Below are positions 46,214-61,600 of a stretch of DNA of 64,000 nt, piece after piece. The stretch spans positions 45,096,057-45,160,056 of the forward strand of contig CP141137.1 of the NCBI GenBank assembly GCA_035236585.1, written 5' to 3'. The notes beneath the pieces are model-generated. The model was given only the letters and a program-made list of their open reading frames with translations. It was not told the origin of the DNA and made no database searches. Position 1 is the first letter of the stretch, and every line of letters begins with the position of its first letter. The translations under genes and the position numbers were made by a program. This DNA comes from Warburgia ugandensis (Eukaryota; Streptophyta; Magnoliopsida; Canellales; Canellaceae).

Positions 46214-49200
46214 ATTGGTATCAGAGCTTAGTTTTATCCTTTCACAGCCAGCCTAGCATGTCCAAGGACATAGACAACCAAGATAAATAAGAAGAAGTAG
46301 TCTAAATAGAGGTAGAGAAGTAGTAGCGATGACTAGAACATGAATAATATCAAATCACAAAGATGCACACCATCAATAAATAGGTGAAAGGCAACTTAAT
46401 TTAACAAATAATTAGGTAGTGGATAGTGCAAACCTTATCCAAAATCTAGCCTAAGACGACTTACAATTTAAGGATTGTTATGTGGTGCAAACAGGGAAAC
46501 ATATATATGAATCAGATTATGATGTTGAATGAAGATGTTAGGGAACTTATTGGTAGATAATTCTGACCTGTAATAGATCAATCTCACCAAAGGTGAGAAA
46601 ATCGAAGAACCTAGATGGCTATCTTACCATCATAAAGAATATCAGAATATGAGTACATTATCAAAAGGGATACAATATGAGTATGGTAGGGGATGTGAAA
46701 GATGGAATTTGAGAAGAGTGACAAGGAAGTTGAGCATAATAGAGTCAAGAAAAGATTTTGAAAATAATCCACTAGGAATGAGAATACAAGATGATATTAG
46801 GAGATAACTATGACTCGTACTAGATCACAAAGGTATGGATCCTGAAGGACTTAGCTCAATTTTGGATACCTTAATTGGAGTCTTATGAAGAGTGAAGTGC
46901 TATTGAATAATGACAACCTGAGTATAATGGAGCAGATAAGAAGATGTGTGCAATTGACATATTATGTGATTTAGAGGAACATAACACGAATATGATAGGG
47001 AAATGTATTCGACCAAGTTACCAAAATATTTTGATGATAATACTAGGGATGAAAGATCCGTGATAATAGATTGATCCTAACATGAACTTATTAGAGCAGT
47101 ATAGCATGACCAAAATGTCAATACCATTATTAAGACACTGTATTAATTTTATTGAGGCTACAGGCAATTAAGGATTTCAATAATATTAGTACAGTTTAGC
47201 ATTTCATAGAAGCATTCATTTTATCATATTTGTTAAGTAAAGGAGTAGATGTAGTATTGATTATATGCAACAAAGCAAATGGAGACATTGATCTAAGTAG
47301 ACAAAATGAGGATTTTGACCAAATAAGAAGAAAAGAGAGAAAGAGATAGAGATGCAACTATAAGTATTCGATGAATATTGAATATTCAAAAGAAGAAGAT
47401 CATGACTTTATGGAGATACATACAAATCTTTCATCTTGAATGCTATGGAAGGTAAATCAATCAAATGTGAAGGAATAATACTAGTTGAGTTGGTGATTTT
47501 ATTGTAAAAGAGTATAATAGAGATAAAGCAGAGAAATGTTTGAAGAAGAATGGTGACCAACTAGAAATTAAATTCTACAGGTGGTTTGATGTCTATATCA
47601 ATTGTTGCAATTAGAATCTTATCGGATCCATTAGCTTATGAGGAACACCAATGGATGTAGTCCATAAAAAGGAAAAGTTGATGATATCCTACCTTGCCAC
47701 TATATGCTTAACTGAAAGTTCTATTGAAAAAGGAAACAAGATAGGACAGGGACTTGTCCATTTGTTTTCCAGCAACTAGGGTGTCATCAAGGATGAATAT
47801 GATGTCTTAGAGGAAGATTGGAAGAGCAAGTATCTTAAGGCCATCATTTAGTCATTTCCTTTGGCGTACTGTTGACTAAATAAAAGTGTCTCACCCTATT
47901 TAATCAAATATGTTAGTATCTATTAGACAGTAGTGCAAGTTATATACTCAGAGGAATAGTATAAGTATTTAGACATGAGTTTTACCTAAAAGAAGTTAGT
48001 TGTTAGACTAAGTCATTAGAGGGTATGAGGTTAGTTGATTAGGCCACATTATGGAGGAGCTACGAGTACGATGAGTATAGTAGCAACTGAGACAGGAGCA
48101 AAAATAAGAAGCAATCTAAATCAATGCGAAAGGTTTTCCAAACCTTACTAGATACCATGACAAACCATAGAAATCACTGTGGGTTTGAAAGATGTTGCTG
48201 ACCTAGATTGAAAAGAAAGGCATATAAGCACTAATCGCTTTAGAGAAACCGTTGAGCTTATAACCTATACATCTGGACAGAGATCAACAGGTAATCGAAT
48301 AAATTCTCTTTCTATGTCTATGAAAATGTTCCATGCTTACCTGAGTGTTTTTCACACTTGTTGATTTAACAGCTTCAACACAACTTGATATAGTAGCTAT
48401 TGAATGGGAACTATTGTTATAAGCTGAGGGGGACACTTGAAGTATAAAATTTGAGGAATTGAGAAAATCACTATGTATGATGATACGTCATGACAAATAA
48501 AAATTGAATGGTTGACAATAAAACTTTGATAAAAGGTTGAACAATATATTGATGTAGTAAATGAAAGGCGAAAGTTGGAGGTAGTCAGCACATTATAAGG
48601 TAATATTTGATATTAACTTGCCTTAAAACAAAACGTTAGTTGTTATAGGCATGTCCCAATTATGAAAAAAAATCAATTGAAGGAATTTCCTAAGGACTAA
48701 CTTTACTAGATCGAGTATAGAATTTTTGGTTTGAAAGGTCATGAGGAATATCATCAAAGGAAAGGGTAAAAAGGATAAAAAGGGTAATAACAAAGGATTC
48801 AATCATGACTTAGTAAGGATACTCTGTTATGGATAAGAGAATCTCTTATGATATAAGTATGGACATTACTAGAAATCCTAATGGAGCATTTATGTGACTA
48901 TTGAGGTAAATCTCTAAATAAACATTCGATCCAGCATGATGAATTAACCATTAAACATTTGACATGGGTTTGCATAAACTCTTTAGGGAGGAAACCATTT
49001 GAGGGCTTCAGCAGATATCCTAATTGTAATATGAGATAGTATTATTAATGGAGGATGCTACTTGAATTGTTTCATGGTTTTATTTTGAATATAATGTTGG
49101 TTGAGGACCCAAGTTATAGTAGAAAAGCGACAGACAGTTGAAATTCGAAGTTAATCAGGGATTTGGCTTTTATCATTGATATAATTGGAGGACACATGTT

Positions 49201-49820
49201 ACCATATCAGGTATTGAAGTATCTTGGGGGAAAACATGAAGCAAAGAAATTAAGATGCAAAGTTAAACATAATAAAAAGAATGTCACTTTTTGAATCTTA
49301 CGAATGACATGGAGCCAACCTTTAGAAGGAGACGTTGATAATATGATATGATCTCAAAGAAGTATGCTTATACATGATTAGAGGAATATGAGCATTTAAG
49401 GATTGGTAGCTATATGAACTACAGCTATACACCAGTATTGTTAAATTGGCACGTATGGGACTATGTATCAGAGTACGCAGCGAAAGCGGCCCTTATATAC
49501 TTAAAGTAAACAAATAAGATACACTGATGTTGTATATGTAAGGCCTTGTAGAAGGAATTATAAAGGTAATAAATTGAGAACGTGCCTAGGATTGGTTGCA
49601 AGATAGTATGAATAGAATTTTAAGGATAACATGACTCTAATTATTAACCCAAGTGAGGAGTAGTGGATGACGACATCATGGACTATTAGACAAAGGAAGT
49701 ATGGAATGAAAGGACTTTTCTTAGTTCGAGTTCAAAGAATATGTCTATCAAGGAGATAGCTAACTTGAAGATAATAATATGTGGAATTTTGAGGACAAAA
49801 TTCTTTTAAGGGGGTAATGA
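46214..49820 (+). other. Internal region 1 of the tandem element, no coding sequence recognised
   Basis: 3.6 kb, AT-rich, with stops in all frames and no gag, protease, RT or integrase motif that I can see. A primer-binding site lies at its start and a GGGGG purine tract at its end. Confidence 0.75.
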
Positions 49821-52626
49821 TGTAATGACTCAAGCGTTTCTACTATTTTTGCATCCATTTTACAAAAATGCGAATTGGACATTCTATATGAAATTAACCA
49901 TGTTAAATATTTTATTTTATTTAAAATAGTAAACAAAGGAATTTGTAATAAAACTTAGTACCATTAGATTTTCTGTTCAAAATGGAATCCAATGCCTCAA
50001 AGAACACCGAAAACGGAGTTCATATGACAAAGTTATGGGCGTTTGAAGATAGATGGGCATTTCTATAAAATACACTTAAAACAAAACGACCCAAAAACAC
50101 AAGGGGCCGTTTTACTAACGGCACCCCCCCGGTCGTCCCCTACCTCCAGCCACCACCATTCTCAACCCTTCCAAGCACCGCCTCTATGAGGCGGCAGAAA
50201 TGGCAGCACCGCCATGGGCAGCACTGCCTTGGCCAGGCTATAAAAAGCCCTCTTCCCTCCTCCTCAACCATCTCTCCTCTTCCCCATCTCCGGCTATCGA
50301 GCTAGGGTTTACAAAAAAAATTGGAAAACCCTCATTCATTTTTCCCTACAATTTTTGGCCAGGCCTGAGTCTTCCCTACAGGCTAGCCATTCCCCTCTCT
50401 TTGTTTCCCCCCTTCTTCCTCTGGTCTCACTGAAAATCAATCTGATTTCCCCTTCTTCGTGTGCTGGCGACCTGGGATTTCAGAGAGGAAACAGACGTAC
50501 CCACCAGGCACTCCCTAGGATACCCAAGGTAAGCCCCTCTTTCCCCTCTCTTTGTTTTTCCTTCCTCCATGCCGGATCTGGTCGTTTTCCGCCCTGAAAA
50601 CACCGGACTCCTGATGGGTCTGATAACCCATCGAAGAAGACGACCCCGGGGATGCCAGGTGTGACACGCTCCCTAGGGAGGTCCTCTCTCATCCACGCCA
50701 CATGTGGGCTCAGTCCCAGGCTCGACCGGGACACACAAGCGCCCTGGGAGCCAAGGCACATCACGCTTGCGCCAAAGAGCGTCCATGCGTCATAGCACGT
50801 CACTTGGGCATGCATGTACGTGTGTGAATGCAGTCCTTGGCATGGACTTAGGGCACGCGTGACGTGTGGGTGCAAGTCCTGGTTCAACCAGGTCATGCGA
50901 GCGTCCCGGGAACCGTGGCCCGTGGGGCCTGCATGGACAAAAGCTGGATCGTCCATGACGTTGTAACATTAAAAATGCAATTATAGGAGTTGTAGGACTC
51001 CGATTGATGATCTGAAAGAACCGTTGCATCTGTATTAATGACACGAACCTAATGAGACTATAAAAATTAGGATCTAAGAACTATTTGATATGACTATAAC
51101 CTAAAAACTATAGAGATCTTCTAGATCTACCCGATCAAAGATGATCAAAAAGTGCAGATCTATCCGTTACTATCGAAATCTAAATAGTGATCTATAAATG
51201 GATAGAAAATGATATTTGAATCCTTATTGGCAAACAATATACAGGGTTTTACGAAGATGGGTCAGGGTCAAGTAATGAAAAACGCAACTCAAGGAACATC
51301 AAGGTAGGTAGTCTGATACTACTCTGTTTTCAAAATGCATTCCAAATTGAGTTACCTATTTCTATTACTGTAATTAGTATGTGTTTTTAAACCATGTCAT
51401 TCTTATACGAGTTTATGGATTTATAACATTAATTATGGTACTAGCATGCGCAGAGTTTATGCCATGCTCACATACTTTGAAAACAAATGCATAAATTGCA
51501 TGATTTATGTTGATTTGAGATTTGGACTACGTATGTTTTTGGGCTATTAAGCCTAGTGGGCACTATGTTGAGGGGTACGGGTTTGGCCTCCCTGCCTCTA
51601 CAACAAAAAAGGTGGATGGTATCATTGCCAAAAACAACATTGTCCCTTCCCTGACTATTGTGGCAAAAAGGGACGACCACTGGAGGTGTTCACGGCACCC
51701 TTTTGAGGACATATCCATAGTTGCCGTGGAGGCTATGGTGGACTGGTCTCTAGATACCAGAGACACACGATCCAGAGGGGTTCTGGTCGTGAGCGTAGTG
51801 GCCCTATGATTTTAGTGAGATTGATATGCATATAGCATTGAGATGGTCTTATACGAGTACTCGTGACCAGTTGGTGTGACGTGTATGCCGAGAAACTACT
51901 GTGCATGATACTAGCATCTACTTGAATGATGACTATTTTAAGAGTCTTATGATTATTATATTTAACTCGCTGGTTTGATGCATTTGATGAGATCTTCGTA
52001 TCTGGATCTATTGATTTCTATTTCATGATTTTGATCATATTATACTAGATTATGAGAAAGGACTCCATGATTGAAATTGCATCAAGAAGCTTATGTTTTA
52101 TGTATAATTATGCATGCTTACATAAAAAGAATCACTGATGTTTTACATGTAAAGCTCTTGGAATCCTACATGTTGCCTACCGTGTTATCAAAATAGTAGT
52201 ATCAAATCACCTACTGGGTATGAGAAATACTAACCCAAATATATTATTTTTTAGGATAGCTCCACTCATGAGTAGAAGGAGCATAAGGAAATGTTAGTGC
52301 TACAATCAAGTAAATGAAGAAGAGACAAGTATGAATATAAGTAAACACTCTACTCTTTGGACATGTATTTGTATTTCTTTATAGTGGGGCTGTGAGCTGT
52401 GACTGGATAGACCTGGGAAGACATTTATGATATCTGAAATTTTCAAAAAGTACTTTGGTTGTTGTGAAAGAAAATGACACTTGGGGTTTTCAAAATGAGT
52501 TTAAAAGAAAAGATTTTCTGTTGCATTGCATCGTTTTCATAAAAATGGTTTTCAAATAGGGATGCATCCCACTCTAGGAATTAGATATTGCATTTAAAAA
52601 TGCATGGGAAAACCCAGGTCTTCACA
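49821..52626 (+). repeat. LTR copy 2 of the tandem element
   Basis: Begins TGTAATGACTCAAGC right after the AAGGGGGTAATGA tract and ends GTCTTCACA. It is colinear with copy 1 apart from small indels, including one of about 18-20 bp just before the TATA-like site. Confidence 0.88.
50239..50250 (+). promoter_or_regulatory. TATA-box-like site in LTR copy 2
   Basis: TATAAAAAGCCC, about 418 bases into the LTR, with the same CT-rich leader as in copy 1. Confidence 0.55.
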
Positions 52627-55073
52627 GTTGGTATCAGAGCTCAGTTTTATCCTTTCATAGCCAGCCTAGCATGTCCAAGGACATAGACAACCAAGATAAA
52701 TAAGAAGAAGTAGTCTAAATAGAAGTAGAGAAGTAGTAGCGATGACTAGAACACGAATAATATCAAATCACAAAGATGCACACCATCAATAAAGAGGTGA
52801 AAGGAAGCTTGATTTAACAAATAGTTAGGCAGTGGATAGTGCAAACCTTATCCAAAATCTAGTCTAAGACGACTTACGGTTTAAGGATTGTTATGTGGTG
52901 CAAACAGGGAAACTCATATATGAATCAGATTATGATGATGAATGAAGATGTTAGGGAACTTATTAGTAGATAATTCTGACCCGTAATAGATCAATCTCAC
53001 TAAAGGTGAGAAAATCAAAGAACCTAGATGGCTATCTTACCATCATAAAGAATACCAGAATATGAGTACATTATCAAAAGGGATACAATATGAGTATGGT
53101 AGGGGATGTAAAAGACGAAATTTGAGAAGAGTGACAAGGAAGTTGAGCATAATAGAGTCATTAAAAGATTTTGAAGATAATCCAATAGGGATGAGAATAC
53201 AAGATGATATTAGGAGATAACTATGACTCGTACTAGATCACAAAGGTATGGATCCTGAAGGACTTAGCTCAATTTTGGATACCTTAATTGGAGTCTTATG
53301 AAGAGTGAAGTGCTATTGAATAATGACAACCTGAGTATAATGGAGCAGATAAGAAGATGTTTGCAATTGACATATTATGTGATTAAGAGGAACATAACAC
53401 GAATATGATAAGGAAATGTATTCGACCGAGTTACCAAAAGATTTTGACCATAATACTAGGGATAACAGATCCGTGATAATAGATTGATCTTAACATGAAC
53501 TTATTAGAGAAGTATAGCACGAGCAAAACGTCAATACCATTATTAAGACACTGTATTAATTTTATTGAGGCTACAGGCAATTAAGGATTTTAATAATATT
53601 AGTATAGTTTAGCATTTCTTAGAAGCATTCAGGTTATCATATTTGTTAAGTAAAGGAGTAGATGTAATATTGATTATATGCAACAAAGCAAATGGAGACA
53701 TTGATCTAAGTAGACAAAATGAGGATTTTGACCAAATAAGAAGAAGAGAAAGAGAGATAGAGATGCAACTATAAGTATTCGATGAATATTGAATATTCAA
53801 AAGAAGATGATCATGACTTTATGGAGATACATACAAATCTTTCATCTTGAATCCTATGGAAGGTAAATCAATCAAATGCAAAGGAATAATACTAGTTGAG
53901 TTGGTGATTTTATTGTAAAAGAGTATAATAGAGATAAAGCAGAGAATTGTCCAAAGAAGAATGGTGACCAACTAGAAATTGAATTCTACAGGTGGTTTGA
54001 TGTCTATATCAATTGTTGCAATTAGAATCTTATCGGATCCATTAGCTTATGAGGAACACCAATGGATGTAGTCCATAAAAAGGAAAAGTTGATGATATCT
54101 TACCTTGCCACTATATGCTTAACTAAAGTTCTATTGAAAAAGGAAACAAGACAGGATAGCGACTTGTCCATTTGTTTTCCAGCAATTAGGGTGTCATCAA
54201 GGATGAATATGATGTCTTAGAGGAAGATTGGAAGAGCAAGTATCTTAAGGCCATCATTTAGTCATTTCCTTTGGTGTACTGTTGACTAAATAAAAGTGTC
54301 TCACCCTATTTAATCAAATATGTCAGTGTCTATTAGACAGTAGTGTAAGTTATATACTTAGAGGAATATTATAAGTATTTAGACATGAGTTTTACCTAAA
54401 AGAAGTTAGTTGTTAGACTAAGTCATTAGAGGGTATGTGGTCAGTTGATTAAGCCACATTATGGAGGAGCTACGAGTACGATGAGTATAGTAGCAACTGA
54501 GACAGGAGCAAAAATAAGAAGCAATCTAAATCTATGTGAAAGGTTTTCCAAACCTTACTAGATACCATGACAAACCATCGAAACCACTGTGGGTCTGAAA
54601 GATGTTGCTGACTTGGATTGAAAAGAAAGGCATATAAGCACTAATTGCTTTAGAGAGACTGTTGAGCTTATAACCTATACATCTGGACAGAGATCAACAG
54701 GTAATTGAATAAATTCTCTTTCTATGTCTACGAAAATGTTCCATGCTTGCCTGAGTGTTTTTCACACTTGTTGATTTAATAGCTTCAACACAACTTGATA
54801 TAGTAGCTATTGAATGGGAATTGCTATTATAAGCCGAGGGGGACACTTGAAGGATAAAATTTGAGGAATTGAGAAAATCACTATGTATGATGATACCTCA
54901 TGACAAATAAAAACTGAATGGTTGACTATAAAGCTTTGATAAAAGGTTGAACAATATATTGATGTAGTAAATGAAGGGCGAAAATTGGAGGTAGTCAGCA
55001 CATTATAAGGTAATATTTGATATTAACTTGCCTTAAAACAAAATGTTAGTTGTTATAGGCATGTCCCAATTAT
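52627..55073 (+). other. Internal region 2 of the tandem element, partial
   Basis: Colinear with 46214-48663. Two sampled 200-base stretches differ at about 3-4% by eye. Homology ends sharply after ATGTCCCAATTAT at 55073. Confidence 0.85.
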
Positions 55074-56822
55074 CATCAGAGTTTTTCAAGCCCCATGCAG
55101 TCCTAAAACAGAGTATGCTTAAGGTAGTTACAAGCTCAACATTTCTAGTAAAAAGCTATGCATTTCAAGTCACACATTGTAACTATAGACCATTGATATA
55201 CGAAATGTAATGGATTTCAAATTAAAATCAATATCCAGCAACAAAAGAGAATGAAATCTATCAGCAACAAAAGAAAGTTCTCTTACGAATCTTAAAGAAA
55301 AGCAACATCATTTTACTCGAGCTAAACGACGATAATATTAGTAATCCTTCCTATTTACAAGTCCCCTACCTGATTTAGAGCTTCTTCAAGATGTAGCTTC
55401 ACTCCTTTTTCTTTTTGATTTGCGGGGAGTTCACTTGCATGAATTCCATCTCAAACCAATTCTTCCCTGTCTCAAACTTGCCAGCCCCTTCCAAGGTATC
55501 TGTTTCCCTCTCCTTTAGATATTCAAGTCCACTACTCACTCACTTCCTCATCACCCAAGTCGTCTTCTCTGCTCTCTCCACAGTTCCCCATCCTCTCTAC
55601 TTATGGCTCGAATTCCAGCCTTTTCCTATTTTTATTTCCATTTTATACTTGGAAAGGTTTTGAAAGTGGGGTAGGACAGTTGTCACATGGGATCAGATAG
55701 TTGCCATGGGCAAGTTTTCCCACATGGCTAGCTAGATCTCCTCTTTCCAGCCTCTAATCTGGATATTCTCAGTTCTTAGCTTCCAATAAAAACCCCCTAT
55801 TATCCTAATGTTTCACAATTATACCCTAGCTGAGGTAATTATTTACAATTATACCCTAGCCAATACTAAAGTATAACTTTTCATTTCTAGTTAATTCGTT
55901 GGAGTTTTTTCACCTAATTTGAGTGGGGCTTAGACTAGAACTTCCATTTACTAGTGACCTGCATAAATTTCTAAATTTAACTTTAAATTATATTTGTCCT
56001 TTAAAAATCAGCTTAATGTTAATTAATGAAAATTTTAAGTAACTCTTTTACCTTGAAAATTTGGTTTCAAAATTTCTCAATTAGTCTAAAAATCAACTTA
56101 GGGTGTTTATCCTAATGTAATTTCTCAACACGCTCAATCTATTCTTTATTTTTACCTTTAAAATATACCCTTAATTAATAAAAAAATTTACCCTATTTTA
56201 TTTATTTATAATTGTATGGATTTATTTACCATAATGATTAAATTACACGTATTACATCTACCTAGCAATTCTATGTTATTTTTGTTTTTGATTATGTGAT
56301 GGAAATTAAACTGGTGAAAGGTCAAATAAAATAAAAAAATTTACCATATGAATCAACAAATATCTTAGATTAGAAGGGGAACTTCTAATCTAGAACATAG
56401 ATTTCCCTTTACCCACTTATGATGTTTCATGCACACAATAGTAAGGAAACACATGAAAGGAGAGAAAAGGAACCAGATTCCTATGTGCCTTACTTGCCAG
56501 ATGATCTTGCTATAGTTTGCTTGATCTCCATTGGAGAAGGGAGACAAAATTGAAATGGTTTTCCAATTTCAATTGGAAGGAATTGACATTGGTTTTGTTG
56601 GGTTTTTCTAGTCTTTGATCATGAGACCGATCAAGCCTTAGCTTGAAACTCAAAACTTAACTCCCAATTTGGAGTAGGCAAGCCAGATATGTGCATCTCC
56701 AACCCAACCTTACAAATGTACAAAATATCCTTTGCAAAATCTATGTGATGGAGCAACTGTTGCCCCATCACTAGCATGGAGAACTCTTCTCTATTCAATC
56801 TTCCCATGGTGCATGAACCCAT
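55074..56822. other. Intergenic stretch, no gene or element recognised
   Basis: AT-rich sequence without a supportable coding frame. The segment ATTATACCCTAGC occurs twice close together (about 55810 and 55848). Confidence 0.5.
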
Positions 56823-57282
<460 letters not shown>

Positions 57283-57987
57283 TCCAATCTTCATCATTGG
57301 GTGAAGGAACCCCACTCTCCTCCTGCTCTGGCATTGCCAATCTAGCGTGCCTACTCAAGCAATGATCGCACGGCCTTCCTTTCCCTATTTTCTTTTACCC
57401 AATCGGTGCAACAAACCCAAAAGGCTGGCTGCACCACTTCTCAGTTTCCCCTATCTTTCTTCCTTCTCTGGCACAGACTATAGTGGTGCAAGATCATCAT
57501 TATTATTAATCTTTTTATCTCCTATAAGGCCTAGTTGGAAACCCAAAAAATCCTCGCCACCTTTTGCTCTCTTTTTTCTTCCTCACAGGTGTAGCCAACT
57601 AGCATAGTCATCTGATCTAGCAGGCTGCTCCCCGTCTTCTCTCTCCCTGCATACTTTAGTCAATGTGAAGCATTTCAGCATTTGTAATATCTCCGAACTA
57701 GCTTAAGGAAATGGAGAATAATAGCTTGTTGTTTCTGGATGTGGGAGATGGACATCCTATTTGTATTAGGTCTTTGGCAATGATAGGTCTTGTATGGAGA
57801 GGGTTTATACCATGGTAGGTTTTTCGGAGGGTTACTGAATATGTAAAAATGGGCATGGGGAAGAATGAGGGAGAATTAGAGAGAAGGATTGTTAAGGTAT
57901 GAAAAAGAAGAATGGAATACGGCATTTTTGGTTTGTGTTTTCGGCTTTATAGAAATAAGAGGTTAGTGGTGGAAGGATATGATATGG

Positions 57988-58029
<42 letters not shown>

Positions 58030-58639
58030 TGAAATATATTTAGTTTTAAAAAATAAGAAAGGGAATTTTGTGGCAAGACATGGTATACCTTTATAAGTTT
58101 TCTCAAACTTTTAGATACATGATAATTGGCCTAATTGACTTAAATATTCATGTGAAAAACTAAGTATAATTGGCCATTAATTTATAATTTTCTTTTGTAA
58201 ATGAGTCCATAATTAAATTTTATTTATTTATGAATGATTAAATTAAGACATATTAGTATGATAAATGAATTATTTTTAATTTATGTTATGTTTATATGAA
58301 AAAGTTTTGATTTAGTATCTAGTTTTTCAATGTCATGTGATCAATATATATTTAATATTTAAGGAACAGTTGTAGGATCCTTAAATATGATAATACATAT
58401 ATTAAATATTTAATTAAAAGTGTTGATCACATTAAGTTTTAAATGACATCAAATTCTAATTAAACATGTTAATATAGTAATTTTACTCCACACAAAAATA
58501 TTATATTATTATGATTAATTAGGATGAAATAGTAAAGTTATTTTTATTTCTTAATTAGCCCATAGGTATATTAAGAAATATTTATAATTCACTAGTTTCA
58601 TCTTAAATGTTAGAAACTTAATTTTTATACAAAAATCTT
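57283..58639. other. Intergenic stretch with a (TG)n(TA)n microsatellite
   Basis: No supportable gene. A TG run followed by a TA run lies at 57988-58029. The part right of 58030 is very AT-rich and may hold the left end of the following copia fossil, whose LTR I could not delimit. Confidence 0.5.
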
Positions 58640-61600
58640 TACCCACAGGTAGATTTTAATGACATACCGATTCATAGTTATTTGATTTGACTTGCATTGG
58701 TAAGCTTAACATTATGTTTGATGATTTATGCCTCATAATTGTTAGTAAGTGTGTTATTTATTTATTTACAGTTATTCAATCTTTGATATTATTTGATAAA
58801 AAAATTGAAGTTCTTCACTTAAGGAGTAATAGCTATAAAGTCTGGAAGGGAAAAATTCTTTTTCATTTAGGTTGCATGGATCTTGACTATGCTCTTTGAA
58901 AGGAAGAGCCACCTGAACTTACAAAAACTAGTACAATTATTGAGATTGCTTTGTATGAACGTTGGAAGCTATTTAATCGCTTAAATATGATGTTCGTTAA
59001 TTTTGGATTAATACCAGTATCATAGGTCAATACCTGAATGTGAAAATGTCAATGATCTTATGAAAGCCATTGATCAACAATTTAAGTTATCTGACAAAGC
59101 TTTGGCCAATACCTTAATGAATAAGTCCTCATGAGTCCTTTTTAGTACACTTTATCTTGAACTCTCTCCCTTCGCAACATGGACAATTCAAAAATTCCTA
59201 TAACAAACATAAGAAAAAATGGTCAATTAATAAACTTTGGCCATATGTGTTCAAAACAAAGAGAGATTATTCATGAAATGGGTGAAAGTGCACATATAGC
59301 TATCCTTAAAAAGGACAAAAGGCAAGCCATCAAATGAAAAGGAAAAGAGAAAGCTGTAGCCTATGCTAACAAAAAGGAGGCTCTTAAGTGTTTCTTTTAT
59401 AAAAAGAAGGGACACATGAGGAAAGATTGCCCTAAAAGAAAGACTTGGCTAGAGAAGAAAGGTAATATCAAATCTTTTGTATGTTATGAATCTAATATGG
59501 TTAATGTTTCACATATAACATGGTGGATTAATACTAGTTCTAAAATCTATATTTGTAATACCATTCAGGGTTCTCAAAACCAAAGCAGATTGATGGAAAG
59601 TGAATGGAGCATCTATTCAAGAAATTGGATGCATTCACATGTAAAAGATGTGAGGACATATAGACAACTTTTACAAACTGGTTTTATATTAGATTTAGAA
59701 CAAACCTTCTATAGTCCTAGTTTTTTCAGAAATTTAATTTATGCATCAAAACTTGTACAACTCAAATTTTATTTTATTTTCAGAAATATTTTTTCAATTT
59801 ATATAACGAGTTAGTAATTGTTGGACATGGTACAATGGATGATGGTTTATTCATAATTTATTTTAAAAAATAATGTCTCTAATGATGGATGTGCATGGTA
59901 ACGCTAGTATTAAGTGTAATGCTATGAATGAGAATTTCTCTATGTTGTGGCATTGGAGATTGAGACATACATCTATTGAGAGAATTAAAAGGTTAGTAAA
60001 TAATGGGGTTTTTGAGAATCTTGATTTTTACCGATTTTGATTCATATGTGGGCTGCATTAAAGAAAAATAGACTAACAAGTTGAAAAAGGGTGCTTAAAG
60101 AGTTTTGACATATTAGAAATCATATATATTGAAATTTTATTGTCCTGATACAAGCTTAAATGGTCAAAAATATTTCATTACCTTTATAGATGATTATTTA
60201 CAATTCATGTATCTCTACTTGCTTCATAATGAGAGTGAAGAGTTGGATGTTTTAAAATATATAAAGTAGAGGTAAAGAAACATTATGGAAAGTAAATTAA
60301 AATCATGAGATCAGATAGAGGTGGTGAATATTATGGTAGGTATATAGGGACTAGACAAGTACTTAGTCCATTTGCAAAGTTTCTTTAAGAGTAAGGTATT
60401 GTAGCTCAAAGCACGTTACCTAGTTCACTAGATCAAAATGGTGTAACAAAAAGAAGAAATAGGACTTTAATGGACACAGTGAGGAGTATGCTTAGCAACT
60501 CCAATCTTCCTTTGTCATTATGAAGTGGAGCTCTTAAAACATTGCGTATATACTAAGCTGAGTTCCAGTGAAGGTTGTTCCCAAAATTCCATTTGAATTA
60601 TGGAAAGGCTGTAAATTGAATTTAAGACATATACATGTTTGGGGTTGTCCAATTGAAGTTAGAGTTTGTGATCCATATGAAAGAAAGTTAGACACCGATG
60701 ACTATTAATGTGTATTTTATTGGCATACTAATAAGTCCAAGGGATATAGATTTTATTATCCATCCCACAGTAGTAGACTTGTAGAATTAGTAAATGCTAA
60801 ATTTCTTGAGAATGACATAGTTAGTGGGAGTAATTGACCTCAAAACTTAGTTTATAAGGAAAATCATGTTTCTAATACAACTCCCACATCAAGCAATAGA
60901 ACAATATTAATGACACCCATCAAAATGTGATGGATATTGGGAAACAAGTTGTTGAAGCTTCATGTCAAGCTGATAATGTTTTAATATATCTTATTAAGCC
61001 TTAAACACAACAAGTTGATGATCAGGACCCTATACAAGAGCCTGATAATGTATCATTGAGGAGATCTACTAGAGTAAGGAAATCAACAATTTCTATTGAT
61101 TACATTGTCTACATATAGGAATTTGACTATGATATAAGTATTGAAAATGACCCTAAGATGTTTTTACAAGCAATAATTAGTAGTAAATCTAAATTGTGAT
61201 ATGATGCTCTAGAGGATGAGATGGACTCTATGATAGACAATCAAGTTTGGGATCTTGTAAAGGTGCCTAATGGGGCTAAGACTATTGGTAGTAAATGAGT
61301 TTTTAAAATAAAAAAAGACTCATTAGACAACATTGAGCAATACAAGACTAGACTTGTTGTAAAAGGAAGGAATTAATTATTGAAAAATATTTTCTCCTAC
61401 TTCTTAAAAGGATTCTTTCCCTATTATCATGCATTAGTTGTTTATTTTGACTTTGATTTACATTAGATGGATGTAAAAATGACATTCCTTAATGGTGATT
61501 TAGAGAAAGGGGATTATATGAAACCATCTGAGGGGGTTTGTCTCAAGTGATGATGATTATTTAGTTTACAACTTAAAAAGTCTATATATGGACTAAACAA

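Larger units (their letters stand above)
43398..55073 (+). mobile_element. Tandem long-LTR element (LARD-like gypsy derivative): LTR-internal-LTR-internal
   Basis: LTR copies at 43398-46213 and 49821-52626 (about 2.8 kb each) each end in TCACA and are each followed by TGGTATCAGAGC primer sites (46216-46227, 52629-52640). Internal 1 (46214-49820) ends with a GACAAAATTCTTTTAAGGGG tract before the second LTR, the signature found at the end of pol in Tekay-type gypsy elements. Internal 2 (52627-55073) matches internal 1 over its first 2.45 kb and then stops. No gag or pol domain is recognisable in either internal region. The whole looks like a non-autonomous, large-retrotransposon-derivative type of element, duplicated in tandem. 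It is an old copy. Confidence 0.8.
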
